A stretch of DNA of 56,071 nucleotides from Candidatus Poribacteria bacterium (GTDB lineage: Bacteria > Poribacteria > WGA-4E > WGA-3G). Position numbers and translations under genes: made by a program. Under the pieces are notes generated by a model. It saw nothing but the letters and a program-made list of their open reading frames with translations. It ran no database searches and was not told the DNA's origin. Below, piece after piece: positions 1 to 7,276 of this stretch (positions are counted from its first letter, which is position 1; each line of letters opens with the position of its first letter). The DNA lies in NCBI GenBank assembly GCA_003635185.1, contig PYJA01000137.1, positions 1 to 56,071 on the forward strand, given 5' to 3'.

Positions 1-1
1 T

Positions 2-553
2 GTCAATAGTGGTATCTATCAAGAAGATATAGCGAACCAAGAAGTTGTGTTTATCGGTGATGGTGCTGCGTGGATATGGAACATAGCGGATGAATACTTT
101 CCGAATGCTGTTGAGATTGTGGATATTATGCATGCGAAATCACATCTTTATGATGTGGCAAAAGCTGCCTTTGGTGAACCAGAGATTGAAGGGATCGGGT
201 CTTGGATAAAAGCGGTAGAACCGCTACTTTTTGATGGGCATATTCCAGCAGTCGTGGCACGCATCCGTGCTTTAGCCACAGAGCATCCGGAAGTATCGGA
301 TATGTTAGAAAGAGAAGCGAGGTATTTTGAAAAACATGCGAAACGGATGCAATATAAAGCGTTTAGAGAAAAAGGGTATCAGATCGGGAGTGGTGTGATT
401 GAAAGTGCCTGCAAACATGTTGTTGCCCAAAGATGCAGGCGAACCTCTATGAGATGGACAGAGCAAGGGCTCAATCCCATCCTTGAATGGAGATGTTTGT
501 TAAAAAATAACGCTTGGGACAGATATTGGTATCCAGACACAATAGCCGCATAA
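2..553 (+). CDS. ISKra4-family transposase, C-terminal part, cut by the window edge
   Basis: The reading frame is open from base 2, so the N-terminal part lies outside the window. The visible 183 codons hold the GDGAAWIW motif, an aspartate in IVDIMHAKSHL and a C-terminal GSGVIESACKHVVAQRC block followed by GLNPILEWRCLL. These are typical of the DDE domain of ISKra4-type transposases. The frame closes with TAA 33 bases before the presumed end of the element at 586. The first GTG in the window (47) is not a real start, because the frame runs on upstream. Family assignment rests on remembered motifs; the element can only be judged complete with the flanking sequence. Confidence 0.8.
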   Translation, partial: VNSGIYQEDIANQEVVFIGDGAAWIWNIADEYFPNAVEIVDIMHAKSHLYDVAKAAFGEPEIEGIGSWIKAVEPLLFDGHIPAVVARIRALATEHPEVSDMLEREARYFEKHAKRMQYKAFREKGYQIGSGVIESACKHVVAQRCRRTSMRWTEQGLNPILEWRCLLKNNAWDRYWYPDTIAA

Positions 554-560
554 TCCTTTA

Positions 561-586
561 CTTAGTGACAAAAACTTTACACACCC
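561..586 (-). repeat. Terminal inverted repeat of the ISKra4-type element
   Basis: The reverse complement of this stretch starts GGGTGTGTAAAGTTTTTGTC. Nearly the same sequence occurs at 43436 and, shorter, at 29988 and (inverted) 30246. It directly follows the transposase stop, so it is read as the right end of that insertion sequence. The other copies mark non-autonomous relatives. Confidence 0.7.
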
Positions 587-601
587 GTATTCTTAATTCA
601 C

Positions 602-630
602 TTGACATAAGGTTTAATTTGTGTTATAAT
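602..630 (+). promoter_or_regulatory. Sigma70-type promoter for the tRNA cluster
   Basis: TTGACA at 602-607 and TATAAT at 625-630 are separated by exactly 17 bases, a consensus housekeeping promoter. The first tRNA begins 25 bases after the -10 box. It starts only 16 bases past the insertion-sequence end. Confidence 0.85.
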
Positions 631-654
631 TAAAATTGCTTAATTATGAAAAAT

Positions 655-742
655 GGTGGGATGGCTGAGTGGACGAAAGCGGCGGTCTTGAAAACCGTTG
701 TGGCGCAAGTCACCGTGGGTTCGAATCCTACTCCCACCGCCA
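655..742 (+). tRNA. tRNA-Ser (UGA)
   Basis: Cloverleaf with acceptor stem GGTGGGA/TCCCACC, anticodon loop CTTGAAA reading TGA, a long variable arm as expected of a class II tRNA, and the T-loop GGTTCGAATCC. The 3' CCA (740-742) is encoded. It reads UCN serine codons. Confidence 0.95.
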
Positions 743-749
743 TGTTTTT

Positions 750-834
750 GGAGAGGTGCAGGAGTGGTTGAACTGGACTGCCTGCTAAGCAGTTATGGCG
801 AAAGTCATCGTGGGTTCGAATCCCACCCTCTCCG
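750..834 (+). tRNA. tRNA-Ser (GCU)
   Basis: Acceptor stem GGAGAGG/CCTCTCC, anticodon GCT in the loop CTGCTAA, a long variable arm, and T-loop GGTTCGAATCC. No CCA is encoded, unlike the preceding gene. It reads AGC/AGU. It lies 7 bases after tRNA-Ser(UGA) and is probably cotranscribed; a run of T follows. Confidence 0.95.
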
Positions 835-926
835 TTTTTGATTTATATACATCTTCTTGTCCGTTGGATAGAGCAATAGCGAAACCCAACGAAATCATAT
901 TTTAATCACCATGTTGTTGGTGAAAC

Positions 927-1000
927 GCGCCTGTAGCTCAGTGGATTAGAGCATCTGACTACGGATCAGAAGGCCGGGGGTTCGAATCCTCTCAGGCGCT
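927..1000 (+). tRNA. tRNA-Arg (ACG)
   Basis: Acceptor GCGCCTG/CAGGCGC, D-arm TAGCTCAGTGGATTAGAGCA, anticodon loop CTACGGA reading ACG, T-arm GGTTCGAATCC. Its A34 must be deaminated to inosine to read CGC/CGA. The enzyme that does this in bacteria, TadA, is encoded by the next gene. CCA is not encoded, and the position after the acceptor stem is T. Confidence 0.92.
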
Positions 1001-1041
1001 TTTGAGTCTTGTAAACGTTTAAGGTTCAACAATTAAAAACA

Positions 1042-1521
1042 GTGTTAAACGCCGACTCTGCCGAGAAAATTGTGAATAGTGATGTCTTGTGGATGGAGAA
1101 AGCACTTGAATTAGCACGGCAGGCATCTGAAAAAGGTGATGTGCCTGTCGGGGCAGTCCTTGTTAAAGACGATACCTGCATCGCTGCTGCTCATAATCTG
1201 CGGGAACTGTCTGGCAATCCGATCGCACATGCCGAAATGCTGGTGATCCAGGAAGCATCACAAAAGGTTGGCAACTGGCGTTTAACGGGGACAACCTTAT
1301 ATGTAACTCTGGAGCCTTGCCCGATGTGTGCTGGGGCAATAGTGCTGGCACGTATTCCGAAGGTTGTTTATGCCGCTGACGATCCAAAAGCAGGCGCAGC
1401 AGGCACACTCTATAATATTTTACAAGACGAAAGGTTGAATCACCAAGTAGAATTAGTTAGTGGTATCTGTGCTGAGGAGAGTAGCGCGCTGTTGAAGTCA
1501 TTTTTTAAGAACCGCCGATAA
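1042..1521 (+). CDS. tadA: tRNA adenosine(34) deaminase TadA
   Basis: Zinc-dependent deaminase of the cytidine-deaminase fold that converts A34 of tRNA-Arg(ACG) to inosine. The zinc site is visible: HAE at residues 63-65 (H63 ligand, E65 proton shuttle) and PCPMC with C93 and C96. The length (159 aa) is normal for the family. The GTG at 1042 gives an N-terminus resembling known TadA ends (VLWMEKALELA); the ATG at 1093 is an alternative that removes 17 residues. Its stop overlaps the start of the next gene by one base. The gene lies directly after the only ACG-anticodon tRNA seen, and near the SRP RNA and dnaX genes, as in Bacillus subtilis. Confidence 0.93.
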   Translation: MLNADSAEKIVNSDVLWMEKALELARQASEKGDVPVGAVLVKDDTCIAAAHNLRELSGNPIAHAEMLVIQEASQKVGNWRLTGTTLYVTLEPCPMCAGAIVLARIPKVVYAADDPKAGAAGTLYNILQDERLNHQVELVSGICAEESSALLKSFFKNRR

Positions 1522-2294
1522 TGATGAAAAGTGTACATAGACGAATTTCGTTTATAGTTGTTCAGTTTCTAATCGGTATTTTTCTTTGTTCTGCATTGCT
1601 GGTAGGATGTGATACTGGCAACACTCTAATCTTGTCTGAATCCGATGAGATTTTTGGTAAAAATGTCTATTTCAATGATGAAAAATGCTCTTATACCAGC
1701 GATGACGAGAATGTCTATATCACGTGTGGTCCGCTTGCCCAGATTGAATCCGATACCGAACCACTTGTATATAATGCATTTATTGAGGACATTGAGACCG
1801 TTTACGATGGGGACACGATTCAAGATGTTTTAGTATTACTACACAAGTTTAATCGTCCTCAAACTGAAAATCTATCGCTTTGGCCGGGTGTTCAACGTTA
1901 CACAGATGGCATCTATAGTCTAACCGACATACGAATCCGTGGTATTGACGCACCCGAGCTAACCTGGTCGCAAATACCAGCAAGTTTGCCACAAGAAAAA
2001 AGGCAAAGAATATATAATCGCGGAGTTGCTGCAAGGGATTTTTTGAGAAACCTGATAGAAAAATCTTCTGTTGAGGGTGCACTACAGGCAATCGAAATTC
2101 GCAATCCAGACTTTGGAACATGGGCAGGGCGTATCGTTGCAGATGTGTTTTGTTATCACGAAGGGAAAAAAATAAACGTTGCAGAAGCATTGATTGAGGC
2201 TCATCACGCGGTCGCTTATGACGGAGGAACAAAGACTTTTGATTGGGGCGCAGAGGTGCTTGATTTTGATGATGTTGTAGAGGAAAAAGAATAA
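1521..2294 (+). CDS. Lipoprotein with a staphylococcal-nuclease-like (TNase) domain
   Basis: Probable secreted or envelope-anchored nuclease. Residues 1-31 form a lipoprotein signal ending in the lipobox LLVGC, with C30 as the predicted lipidated residue. The SNase fold begins near residue 90 with YDGDTI (Y95, D96, D98). It continues with IRIRGIDAPEL, which carries the catalytic Arg and the Asp-Ala-Pro-Glu signature, and ends with WAGRIVADVF supplying the second catalytic Arg. A 60-residue linker of no recognised fold separates signal and nuclease. It overlaps tadA by one base (TAATG), so it is likely translated from the same message. Substrate (DNA or RNA) cannot be told from sequence. Confidence 0.75.
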   Translation: MMKSVHRRISFIVVQFLIGIFLCSALLVGCDTGNTLILSESDEIFGKNVYFNDEKCSYTSDDENVYITCGPLAQIESDTEPLVYNAFIEDIETVYDGDTIQDVLVLLHKFNRPQTENLSLWPGVQRYTDGIYSLTDIRIRGIDAPELTWSQIPASLPQEKRQRIYNRGVAARDFLRNLIEKSSVEGALQAIEIRNPDFGTWAGRIVADVFCYHEGKKINVAEALIEAHHAVAYDGGTKTFDWGAEVLDFDDVVEEKE

Positions 2295-2423
2295 ACCTTC
2301 AAAACAAGGACTTAAGAAATTAACTAATATGACATCACTTTTACAACTCAGATACAAAAGCACTTCAAGATCAAATAATGCACAGATAAACAACTACTAA
2401 TTGCTGATAGTCATATACAATAA

Positions 2424-2508
2424 GGAGAGATGCAGGAGCGGTTGAACTGGACAGTCTCGAAAACTGTTGTGGCGCAAGTCACCGTGGGTTCGAATCCCAC
2501 TCTCTCCG
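2424..2508 (+). tRNA. tRNA-Ser (CGA)
   Basis: Acceptor GGAGAGA/TCTCTCC, anticodon CGA in loop TCTCGAAA, a long variable arm and T-loop GGTTCGAATCC. It reads UCG. A run of eight T residues begins soon after the 3' end and may terminate transcription. Confidence 0.95.
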
Positions 2509-2610
2509 TTTTTTTGGTTGTACGCAAACTATTAGTTCGCGGTGACACGACACAGACTAACAGGTTGTGCTACAATAGATTTCTTGAACAAGCGAAAATT
2601 CGATTATTTT

Positions 2611-2683
2611 GGGGCAGTAGCTCAGTTGGGAGAGTGCATCCCTCGCACGGATGAGGTCACGGGTTCGAATCCCGTCTGCTCCA
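2611..2683 (+). tRNA. tRNA-Ala (CGC)
   Basis: Class I cloverleaf with acceptor GGGGCAG/CTGCTCC, D-arm TAGCTCAGTTGGGAGAGTGC, anticodon CGC in loop CTCGCAC and T-arm GGGTTCGAATCCC. Position 3 is G opposite T at position 70, the G3:U70 wobble that is the alanine identity signal. The discriminator is A, and CCA is not encoded. Confidence 0.95.
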
Positions 2684-2698
2684 TTTCTAACACTTTTC

Positions 2699-2790
2699 GG
2701 AGAGATGCAGGAGTTGGTTGAACTGGCATGACTGGAAATCATGTGTGCTGTTTTGCAGTACCGTGGGTTCGAATCCCACTCTCTCCGCCA
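2699..2790 (+). tRNA. tRNA-Ser (GGA)
   Basis: Acceptor GGAGAGA/TCTCTCC, anticodon GGA in loop CTGGAAA, a long variable arm and T-loop GGTTCGAATCC. CCA is encoded at 2788-2790. It reads UCC/UCU and completes the four usual bacterial serine anticodons within about 2.1 kb. Confidence 0.95.
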
Positions 2791-2821
2791 GTTTTTAGGA
2801 GATGCGTCAGTTTTGGTTCAA

Positions 2822-2850
2822 TTGAACGGCGCAGAATCGATGAATAACTT
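2822..2850 (+). promoter_or_regulatory. Probable promoter of the SRP RNA gene
   Basis: TTGAAC at 2822-2827 and TAACTT at 2845-2850 with a 17-base spacer. The predicted start falls at about 2857-2860, which is where the first base of the SRP RNA terminal stem lies. The boxes are imperfect; position relative to the RNA is the main support. Confidence 0.5.
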
Positions 2851-2859
2851 TAACAACTT

Positions 2860-3129
2860 GGTTATGCTAGGTGGGGAGGTAGCGGTGCCCTGTATCTGCA
2901 AACCGCTATAGCAGAACTGAATCCCCAGTATGCGGCCTGTCTTTGTGGGGACTGTCCCATGCACGTAGCGTTGAGAGTTGGGTCTTGAGCAACGAGAGCT
3001 TGTTGAACCCCGTCAGGTCTGGAAGGAAGCAGCGGCAGATAAGTTTTCTCGTGTGACGCAAGGTAGCCTGGCTTGAGCCAACGACATGGGCAACGCCCGG
3101 AGAGGCTTGTCAACTCTGGGTGCATAGCC
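2860..3129 (+). ncRNA. ffs: Signal recognition particle RNA, large bacterial type
   Basis: RNA core of the signal recognition particle that targets membrane and secreted proteins through Ffh. The conserved helix 8 motif GTCAGGTCTGGAAGGAAGCA is present near 3018. The 5' part (GGGGAGGTAGCGGTGCCCTG) matches the Alu-domain sequence of the long form known from Bacillus and Thermotoga, rather than the short 4.5S form of Escherichia coli. The ends pair: GGTTATGC at 2860-2867 with GCATAGCC at 3122-3129, giving about 270 nt. It precedes dnaX-ybaB-recR, a conserved neighbourhood. Open frames on the opposite strand here are chance. Confidence 0.93.
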
Positions 3130-3230
3130 ATTATATTCACATTGCAAAATGAAGTGTGTACACCTGCTACACGCGCACACTTAAATGCAATATAGGGTAG
3201 GGATGATATTATCTGTCTAAGGATTAAAAC

Positions 3231-5006
3231 ATGTCTTATGAAGTTTTTGCACAGAAATGGCGCCCTCAGTACTTCCGCGATGTTGTTGGACAGGCGCACG
3301 TGACCGCCACGTTACAGAACCAAATTCGGTCCGAGCGCCTCGGTCATGCCTATCTTTTTTGGGGACCAAGAGGTACAGGTAAAACGACAGTAGCACGCCT
3401 TTTCGCCAAAGCGGTCAACTGTCTAAATCCCATGCAAGAAACTGAGTTTGAGCAAGTCCTTACGGGTGAACCGTGCAATCAATGTGATGCATGTAGCGCG
3501 ATTACGCAAGGTTCATCCTTTGATGTGATAGAGATGGACGCTGCCTCAAATCGTGGAATTGACACTATTCGTGACCTTCGCGAGAACGTCAAACTTTCTC
3601 CCGCAGCCTATAAATATAAAATCTATATCATTGATGAAGTTCACATGTTGACGACAGAAGGTTTCAACGCATTGTTGAAGACGCTTGAAGAACCGCCTTC
3701 ACATGTGATATTCATTATGGCAACTACCGAACACGCCCAAATCCCAAAAACTATTGCTTCTCGGTGTCAAGACTTTGACTTTCGTTATCTCACGCCCGAA
3801 CAAATAATCCCTCGCTTACAACTTATAGCTGACGATGAAAACATTTCGGCAGATGATGGTGTGCTTACCCTGATTGCGCGTCAATCTGAAGGATGTCTCC
3901 GGGATGCCGAAAATCTTCTTGAACGCTTAGTGTCATCTGCCGGAAAAGAATTGACACTCGCCAACGTTGAAGAGACGCTTGGACTCGGTTCAAATTTGCT
4001 GCTTCATGAACTTACAGCGGCAATTGAAGAACGCAACCTTGCTGTAGGGCTTGCAACATTAAACAAGCTCTCCAAACAAGGGATGGATTTGGCCCAATGT
4101 CTTGACCAACTCATCGCTTATTTTCGGGATCTACGGCTTCTTGCTATTGATAGTCAACTTGATGAACTGATACAGCACCCTAAGTCTGAGTTGTCAGCAC
4201 TCAAGGAAAAAGCACAGCAGATTTCGGTAGAGCGGCTATCGCGAATCGTCAAGATTCTGATGCATACGAACCGTGAAATCAAAGAGTACGGTTATGCCCA
4301 ATTGCAACTTGAAAGTGCACTCATTCAGATTAACGCTATTAAAGAAACCATTCAACTTGATGAAATCATCAATAAGCTTATTGCCATAGAACAGAAAATA
4401 GATAGTGCCGAGGCAGAATCAGAACGGACACCGAACCCCACATTTCCCAGTAGCAATCGCATTAGTGAAACCCTGGAGTCGAACGTTGAAGTAAAAAGTC
4501 CTATCCACTCCTCACAAGAATCAGAAACCTCGTCTCAAGCACCTCCGAAACCCATTGTTACGGTAAACAGTGAATCGGTTTCAAATACGGAACAGTCCGA
4601 TCAAACGGCAGCTCGTAGTTTAGACGAACTGCCTGCTATTTGGGAAGAAGTGAAATCACAACTTAAGGAAATTTCACCTTCTTTAGTGCATGGCGCACTT
4701 AAGGATGCAGTTCTGGACGTACAAGGAGAAGATCAAATAAATATTATTTATCCTGCTGGGGCGTTTTTTTTAAATTATAATGAGGCAACGGCAGATATTA
4801 CCAAGGCATTTAGAGATGTCTTAGGAAAACCGATTCAAATTGAGCTTGTTAAGGGAGAAGTGGTTACACAACAAGCGGAAAACACTGAACCGGTAGAGGA
4901 AGAAGCAAAAACCACACCTATGATGCGTAGACAGCAAGCCGAAGAAGATGAACAGATCAGACCCGTGCTTGAACTATTTGACGCAAGAATTTTAGAAACT
5001 CAATAA
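3231..5006 (+). CDS. dnaX: DNA polymerase III subunit gamma/tau
   Basis: Clamp-loader ATPase of the replisome. The N-terminal AAA+ module has Walker A GPRGTGKT at residues 45-52, a zinc module with CNQCDAC, Walker B DEVHML, and the SRC sensor/arginine-finger motif. It is followed by the collar domain and a low-complexity linker rich in Ser, Glu and Pro (about residues 400-470). A C-terminal tau-like segment (LPAIWEEVKSQLKEISPS onward) follows. At 591 aa it is a full-length tau-like product. No A-run slippery heptamer like that of E. coli dnaX was seen inside it, so a separate gamma form is not predicted. AAGGA lies upstream of the ATG. Confidence 0.95.
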   Translation: MSYEVFAQKWRPQYFRDVVGQAHVTATLQNQIRSERLGHAYLFWGPRGTGKTTVARLFAKAVNCLNPMQETEFEQVLTGEPCNQCDACSAITQGSSFDVIEMDAASNRGIDTIRDLRENVKLSPAAYKYKIYIIDEVHMLTTEGFNALLKTLEEPPSHVIFIMATTEHAQIPKTIASRCQDFDFRYLTPEQIIPRLQLIADDENISADDGVLTLIARQSEGCLRDAENLLERLVSSAGKELTLANVEETLGLGSNLLLHELTAAIEERNLAVGLATLNKLSKQGMDLAQCLDQLIAYFRDLRLLAIDSQLDELIQHPKSELSALKEKAQQISVERLSRIVKILMHTNREIKEYGYAQLQLESALIQINAIKETIQLDEIINKLIAIEQKIDSAEAESERTPNPTFPSSNRISETLESNVEVKSPIHSSQESETSSQAPPKPIVTVNSESVSNTEQSDQTAARSLDELPAIWEEVKSQLKEISPSLVHGALKDAVLDVQGEDQINIIYPAGAFFLNYNEATADITKAFRDVLGKPIQIELVKGEVVTQQAENTEPVEEEAKTTPMMRRQQAEEDEQIRPVLELFDARILETQ

Positions 5007-5052
5007 GGAGATATTTCCTGTTCTCTTTTGAGAATTGGAGCCATTTACTATT

Positions 5053-5361
5053 ATGAAAATGAATGACTTAATGAAGCAGGCGCAGCAGATGCAAAAGCGC
5101 ATGCTTGAAATTCGCGAAGAACTCGCGAACCAAACCATTGAAGCAACTGTCGGTGGTGGAATGGTCACAGCAGTTGTCAACGGACAGCAAGAACTCGTTT
5201 CACTCCGTATTACGCCAGAGGTAGTTGACCCTGATGACACCGAAATGCTTGAAGATTTAGTTGTGGCAGCTGTGAATGAGGCACTACAACAATCACAAGA
5301 ACTGATGTCTGATGAGATGAGCAAACTGACCGGTGGTTTTAAGATTCCGGGACTTCCATAA
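5053..5361 (+). CDS. ybaB: YbaB/EbfC family nucleoid-associated protein
   Basis: Small DNA-binding protein of the YbaB/EbfC family, which forms dimers and sits between dnaX and recR in many bacteria. Visible family features are MKQAQQMQKRMLEIREEL at the start, a central VNGQQELVSLRITPEV strand pair, EMLEDLVVAAVNEA and the C-terminal GGFKIPGLP. I place the start at the ATG at 5053 (102 aa) because it matches the family's usual N-terminus; the TTG at 5035 would add six unsupported residues. Spacing to recR is 17 bases, consistent with one transcript. Confidence 0.92.
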   Translation: MKMNDLMKQAQQMQKRMLEIREELANQTIEATVGGGMVTAVVNGQQELVSLRITPEVVDPDDTEMLEDLVVAAVNEALQQSQELMSDEMSKLTGGFKIPGLP

Positions 5362-5378
5362 CGTCAATAGGCAAAAAC

Positions 5379-5978
5379 ATGCAAGGTTATCCACAGCCGT
5401 TGGAACGGCTCATCATGCAGCTCCAAAAACTTCCAACGGTCGGTCCTAAAACAGCGCAACGTTTAGCTTTTTTTATGCTAACACTCCCGGATATTGAAAC
5501 GAACCAAATCGCAGAAGCGATCAGGGAAGTTAAACAAAACTTGTCAGATTGCAAGATATGTGGTACTATCACGGATATAAACCCGTGTCAGATATGTTCA
5601 AATCCGAGACGGGACGAACAGAAAATCTGTGTGGTTGAACAGTCGGACGATCTATGGGCAATAGAACGCACGGAAAGCTACAAAGGGCTTTACCATGTTC
5701 TCGGTGGAGTTTTGTCGCCATTAGATGGAGTCGGTCCAGATTCGCTGAGAATAGATTCTCTGTTTAACCGAATGCACAACGGTGCTGTCGAGGAGGTTAT
5801 CCTTGCTACAAACTGGGACACAGAGGGACAAGCAACGGCACTCTACCTTACCCAGCAACTTGAACAATTTCAGGCAACCATTACCCGAATCGCCTACGGT
5901 ATTCCCGTTGGCGGAGATTTAGAGTATATAGACCAAGTAACCCTCGCGAAGGCGTTGGAAGGTAGGCGGGCAGTGTAA
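5379..5978 (+). CDS. recR: Recombination mediator protein RecR
   Basis: Works with RecF/RecO to load RecA at single-stranded gaps. The order is an N-terminal helix-hairpin-helix (LPTVGPKTAQRLA), then a C4 zinc finger with C58, C61, C70 and C73. A Toprim domain starting KICVVEQ and ending near ATNWDTEGQATALYL follows, then a C-terminal GIPVGGDLEYIDQVTLAKAL segment. At 199 aa it has the standard length. Last gene of the dnaX-ybaB-recR set. Confidence 0.96.
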   Translation: MQGYPQPLERLIMQLQKLPTVGPKTAQRLAFFMLTLPDIETNQIAEAIREVKQNLSDCKICGTITDINPCQICSNPRRDEQKICVVEQSDDLWAIERTESYKGLYHVLGGVLSPLDGVGPDSLRIDSLFNRMHNGAVEEVILATNWDTEGQATALYLTQQLEQFQATITRIAYGIPVGGDLEYIDQVTLAKALEGRRAV

Positions 5979-6035
5979 GCTCGCTATCAGGACTCTCCCA
6001 AACACGCGAGAGCTAAGGGTGAACATGACCGTAAG

Positions 6036-6161
6036 ATGGGAAATGGCAGTAAGAACCCTTATCTTGCACCATTTTGGGGAGATCCAGACAAAGCATCGCG
6101 TGAAAAACGCGAACGAAATAAGATGGCGTATAAAGAGGGTTATCATAATAAGAAGAAGTGA
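6036..6161 (+). CDS. Possible 41-residue basic small protein downstream of recR
   Basis: An ATG frame giving a hydrophilic, lysine-rich peptide with the segment NPYLAPFWGDPDKASREK. It is in the same frame as recR, and no stop intervenes between the recR TAA and this ATG, so reading continues sensibly (PKHARAKGEHDRK) before the ATG as well. That pattern suggests real coding sequence or the remnant of one. No good ribosome binding site is visible and I recognise no family. A second overlapping frame (6025-6195) is less protein-like. Confidence 0.3.
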   Translation: MGNGSKNPYLAPFWGDPDKASREKRERNKMAYKEGYHNKKK

Positions 6162-6184
6162 TACCTCTCTGTTCCTATCTAATG

Positions 6185-6213
6185 CGGGTGGGTAAAATGA
6201 AATGAACCACCCG
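6185..6213 (+). terminator. Hairpin after recR, possible terminator
   Basis: CGGGTGG at 6185-6191 pairs perfectly with CCACCCG at 6207-6213 around a 15-base loop. There is no clear T-run behind it, so it is at best a weak or Rho-assisted terminator. Confidence 0.35.
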
Positions 6214-6241
6214 TGTTAGACTTATTTAGAGGTGATGGCTA

Positions 6242-7242
6242 ATGTCAACTCAAAATGCAGTTAACCAAGAACTCATAGATTTGCTGAACATCCTCACACC
6301 TACTCACGAGGAATTTACTGTAGATCCAAACTACCTAAATTCTATAAAGGAATGCCTTGAAGACCATTTTGGCATGACTTCGTTTTTTCGCATGGGTTCG
6401 TTTGAAAATGGAACCAGCATTTCTGGATATAGTGGGGTGGATTATATTGCCGAGATTCCTACCCATCACCTAACGTCTGACCCGAAAGATATACTTCGTG
6501 ATGCGCGAGATGCTCTATCCAAACGTCTTCAATGTTATGTGTATGTCAACTGTCCTAATGTCGCCGAAGAATTATTCACAGACGAAGGGATAGAAACATT
6601 GGATCATGAGAACTCTGAAGAAGCAGAGGTTCAAGGTGAGAACTGTCCAGCTGTTGTTGTCCCGTTTAGCACAGATACGAAAGGAAGTATCCGGGTTATT
6701 CCGGCGGATTTTATTGAAGTTAATGATGATGGACATAAGATTTACGAGATTCCGCACTTTTACGGAGTTGATGAGGACGGATATTGGGTTGAGGATATGG
6801 AGTGGGGCTTGTCAAGTCCTGCTGCTCATAAGGCTTATCTCAGAAGAGTTGACGCGGATCTGCAGAAAAAAGTCAAACCACTCATCCGCCTCATAAAAAC
6901 GTGGAAATATTTTAATAATATCCGAATATCCTCTTATTATCTTGAAAAAAAGTCACAGAATATGCAGATGACAAATCCAGTATCGTTTATGCTGAGGATT
7001 TGGAAGGTGTGTTTTCTTATCTGGACGATGAACTCGTTTTTCTGGCTGCAAATCCCCAATATATGAGAAATCCCGACTATATGAGTCCCTGTTCAACACC
7101 TGAATTGGCTGACATAGCATATAGTGCTTGCAGCAATGCCAGGGCTACCGCCGCGAATTTTCGTTTTAATTATGTGAGGGATAGGACTAAAGCATTTAGT
7201 TTTTTGAACATGTTGTACGGACAACTTTACCGAAACACGTAA
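6242..7242 (+). pseudogene. CD-NTase/SMODS-like nucleotidyltransferase split by a -1 frame change
   Basis: Resembles the cyclic-oligonucleotide synthases (CD-NTases) of CBASS-type immunity: GSFENGTSISGYSGVDYIAE near residues 52-71, VIPADFI, then the C-terminal helix motif KPLIRLIKTWKYFNN and ISSYYLEKK. The zero frame stops at 7066 in unrelated sequence, but the -1 frame continues the protein (VTEYADDKSSIVYAEDLEG, ending at 7242, 333 aa in all). The change occurs at the A-run 6945-6951, which in frame reads A AAA AAG, the classical -1 slippery heptamer. The usual first catalytic Asp is Gly65 (SGVD), and the position before VIPAD is Arg, so activity is doubtful. No CBASS effector gene is adjacent. 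It could be an indel, a sequencing error or programmed frameshifting. Confidence 0.6.
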
Positions 7243-7276
7243 AATGTTGATAAAAAATAATAGGAGAAACCATTTC

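Noticed and set aside
1849-2232. Long minus-strand frame opposite the nuclease lipoprotein
   Set aside because: Opposite a gene with signal peptide and catalytic motifs; Cys/Phe/Leu-rich composition typical of antisense reading.
2566-2610. Promoter before tRNA-Ala (TACAAT box)
   Set aside because: No acceptable -35 box at proper distance; the bases belong to a dispersed palindrome-like stretch.
2797-2835. Stretch resembling the start of another serine tRNA (GGAGATGCGTCAG then GGTTCAATTGAAC)
   Set aside because: No anticodon stem, T-arm or matching acceptor 3' half follows; it overlaps the probable SRP promoter.
2862-3299. 145-codon minus-strand open frame
   Set aside because: It lies over the SRP RNA and the start of dnaX; both are firmly identified, and the peptide shows no family pattern.
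6242-7242. CBASS operon
   Set aside because: The nucleotidyltransferase-like gene has no effector, Cap2/Cap3 or other CBASS partner on either side; its neighbours are recR and a secreted protease.
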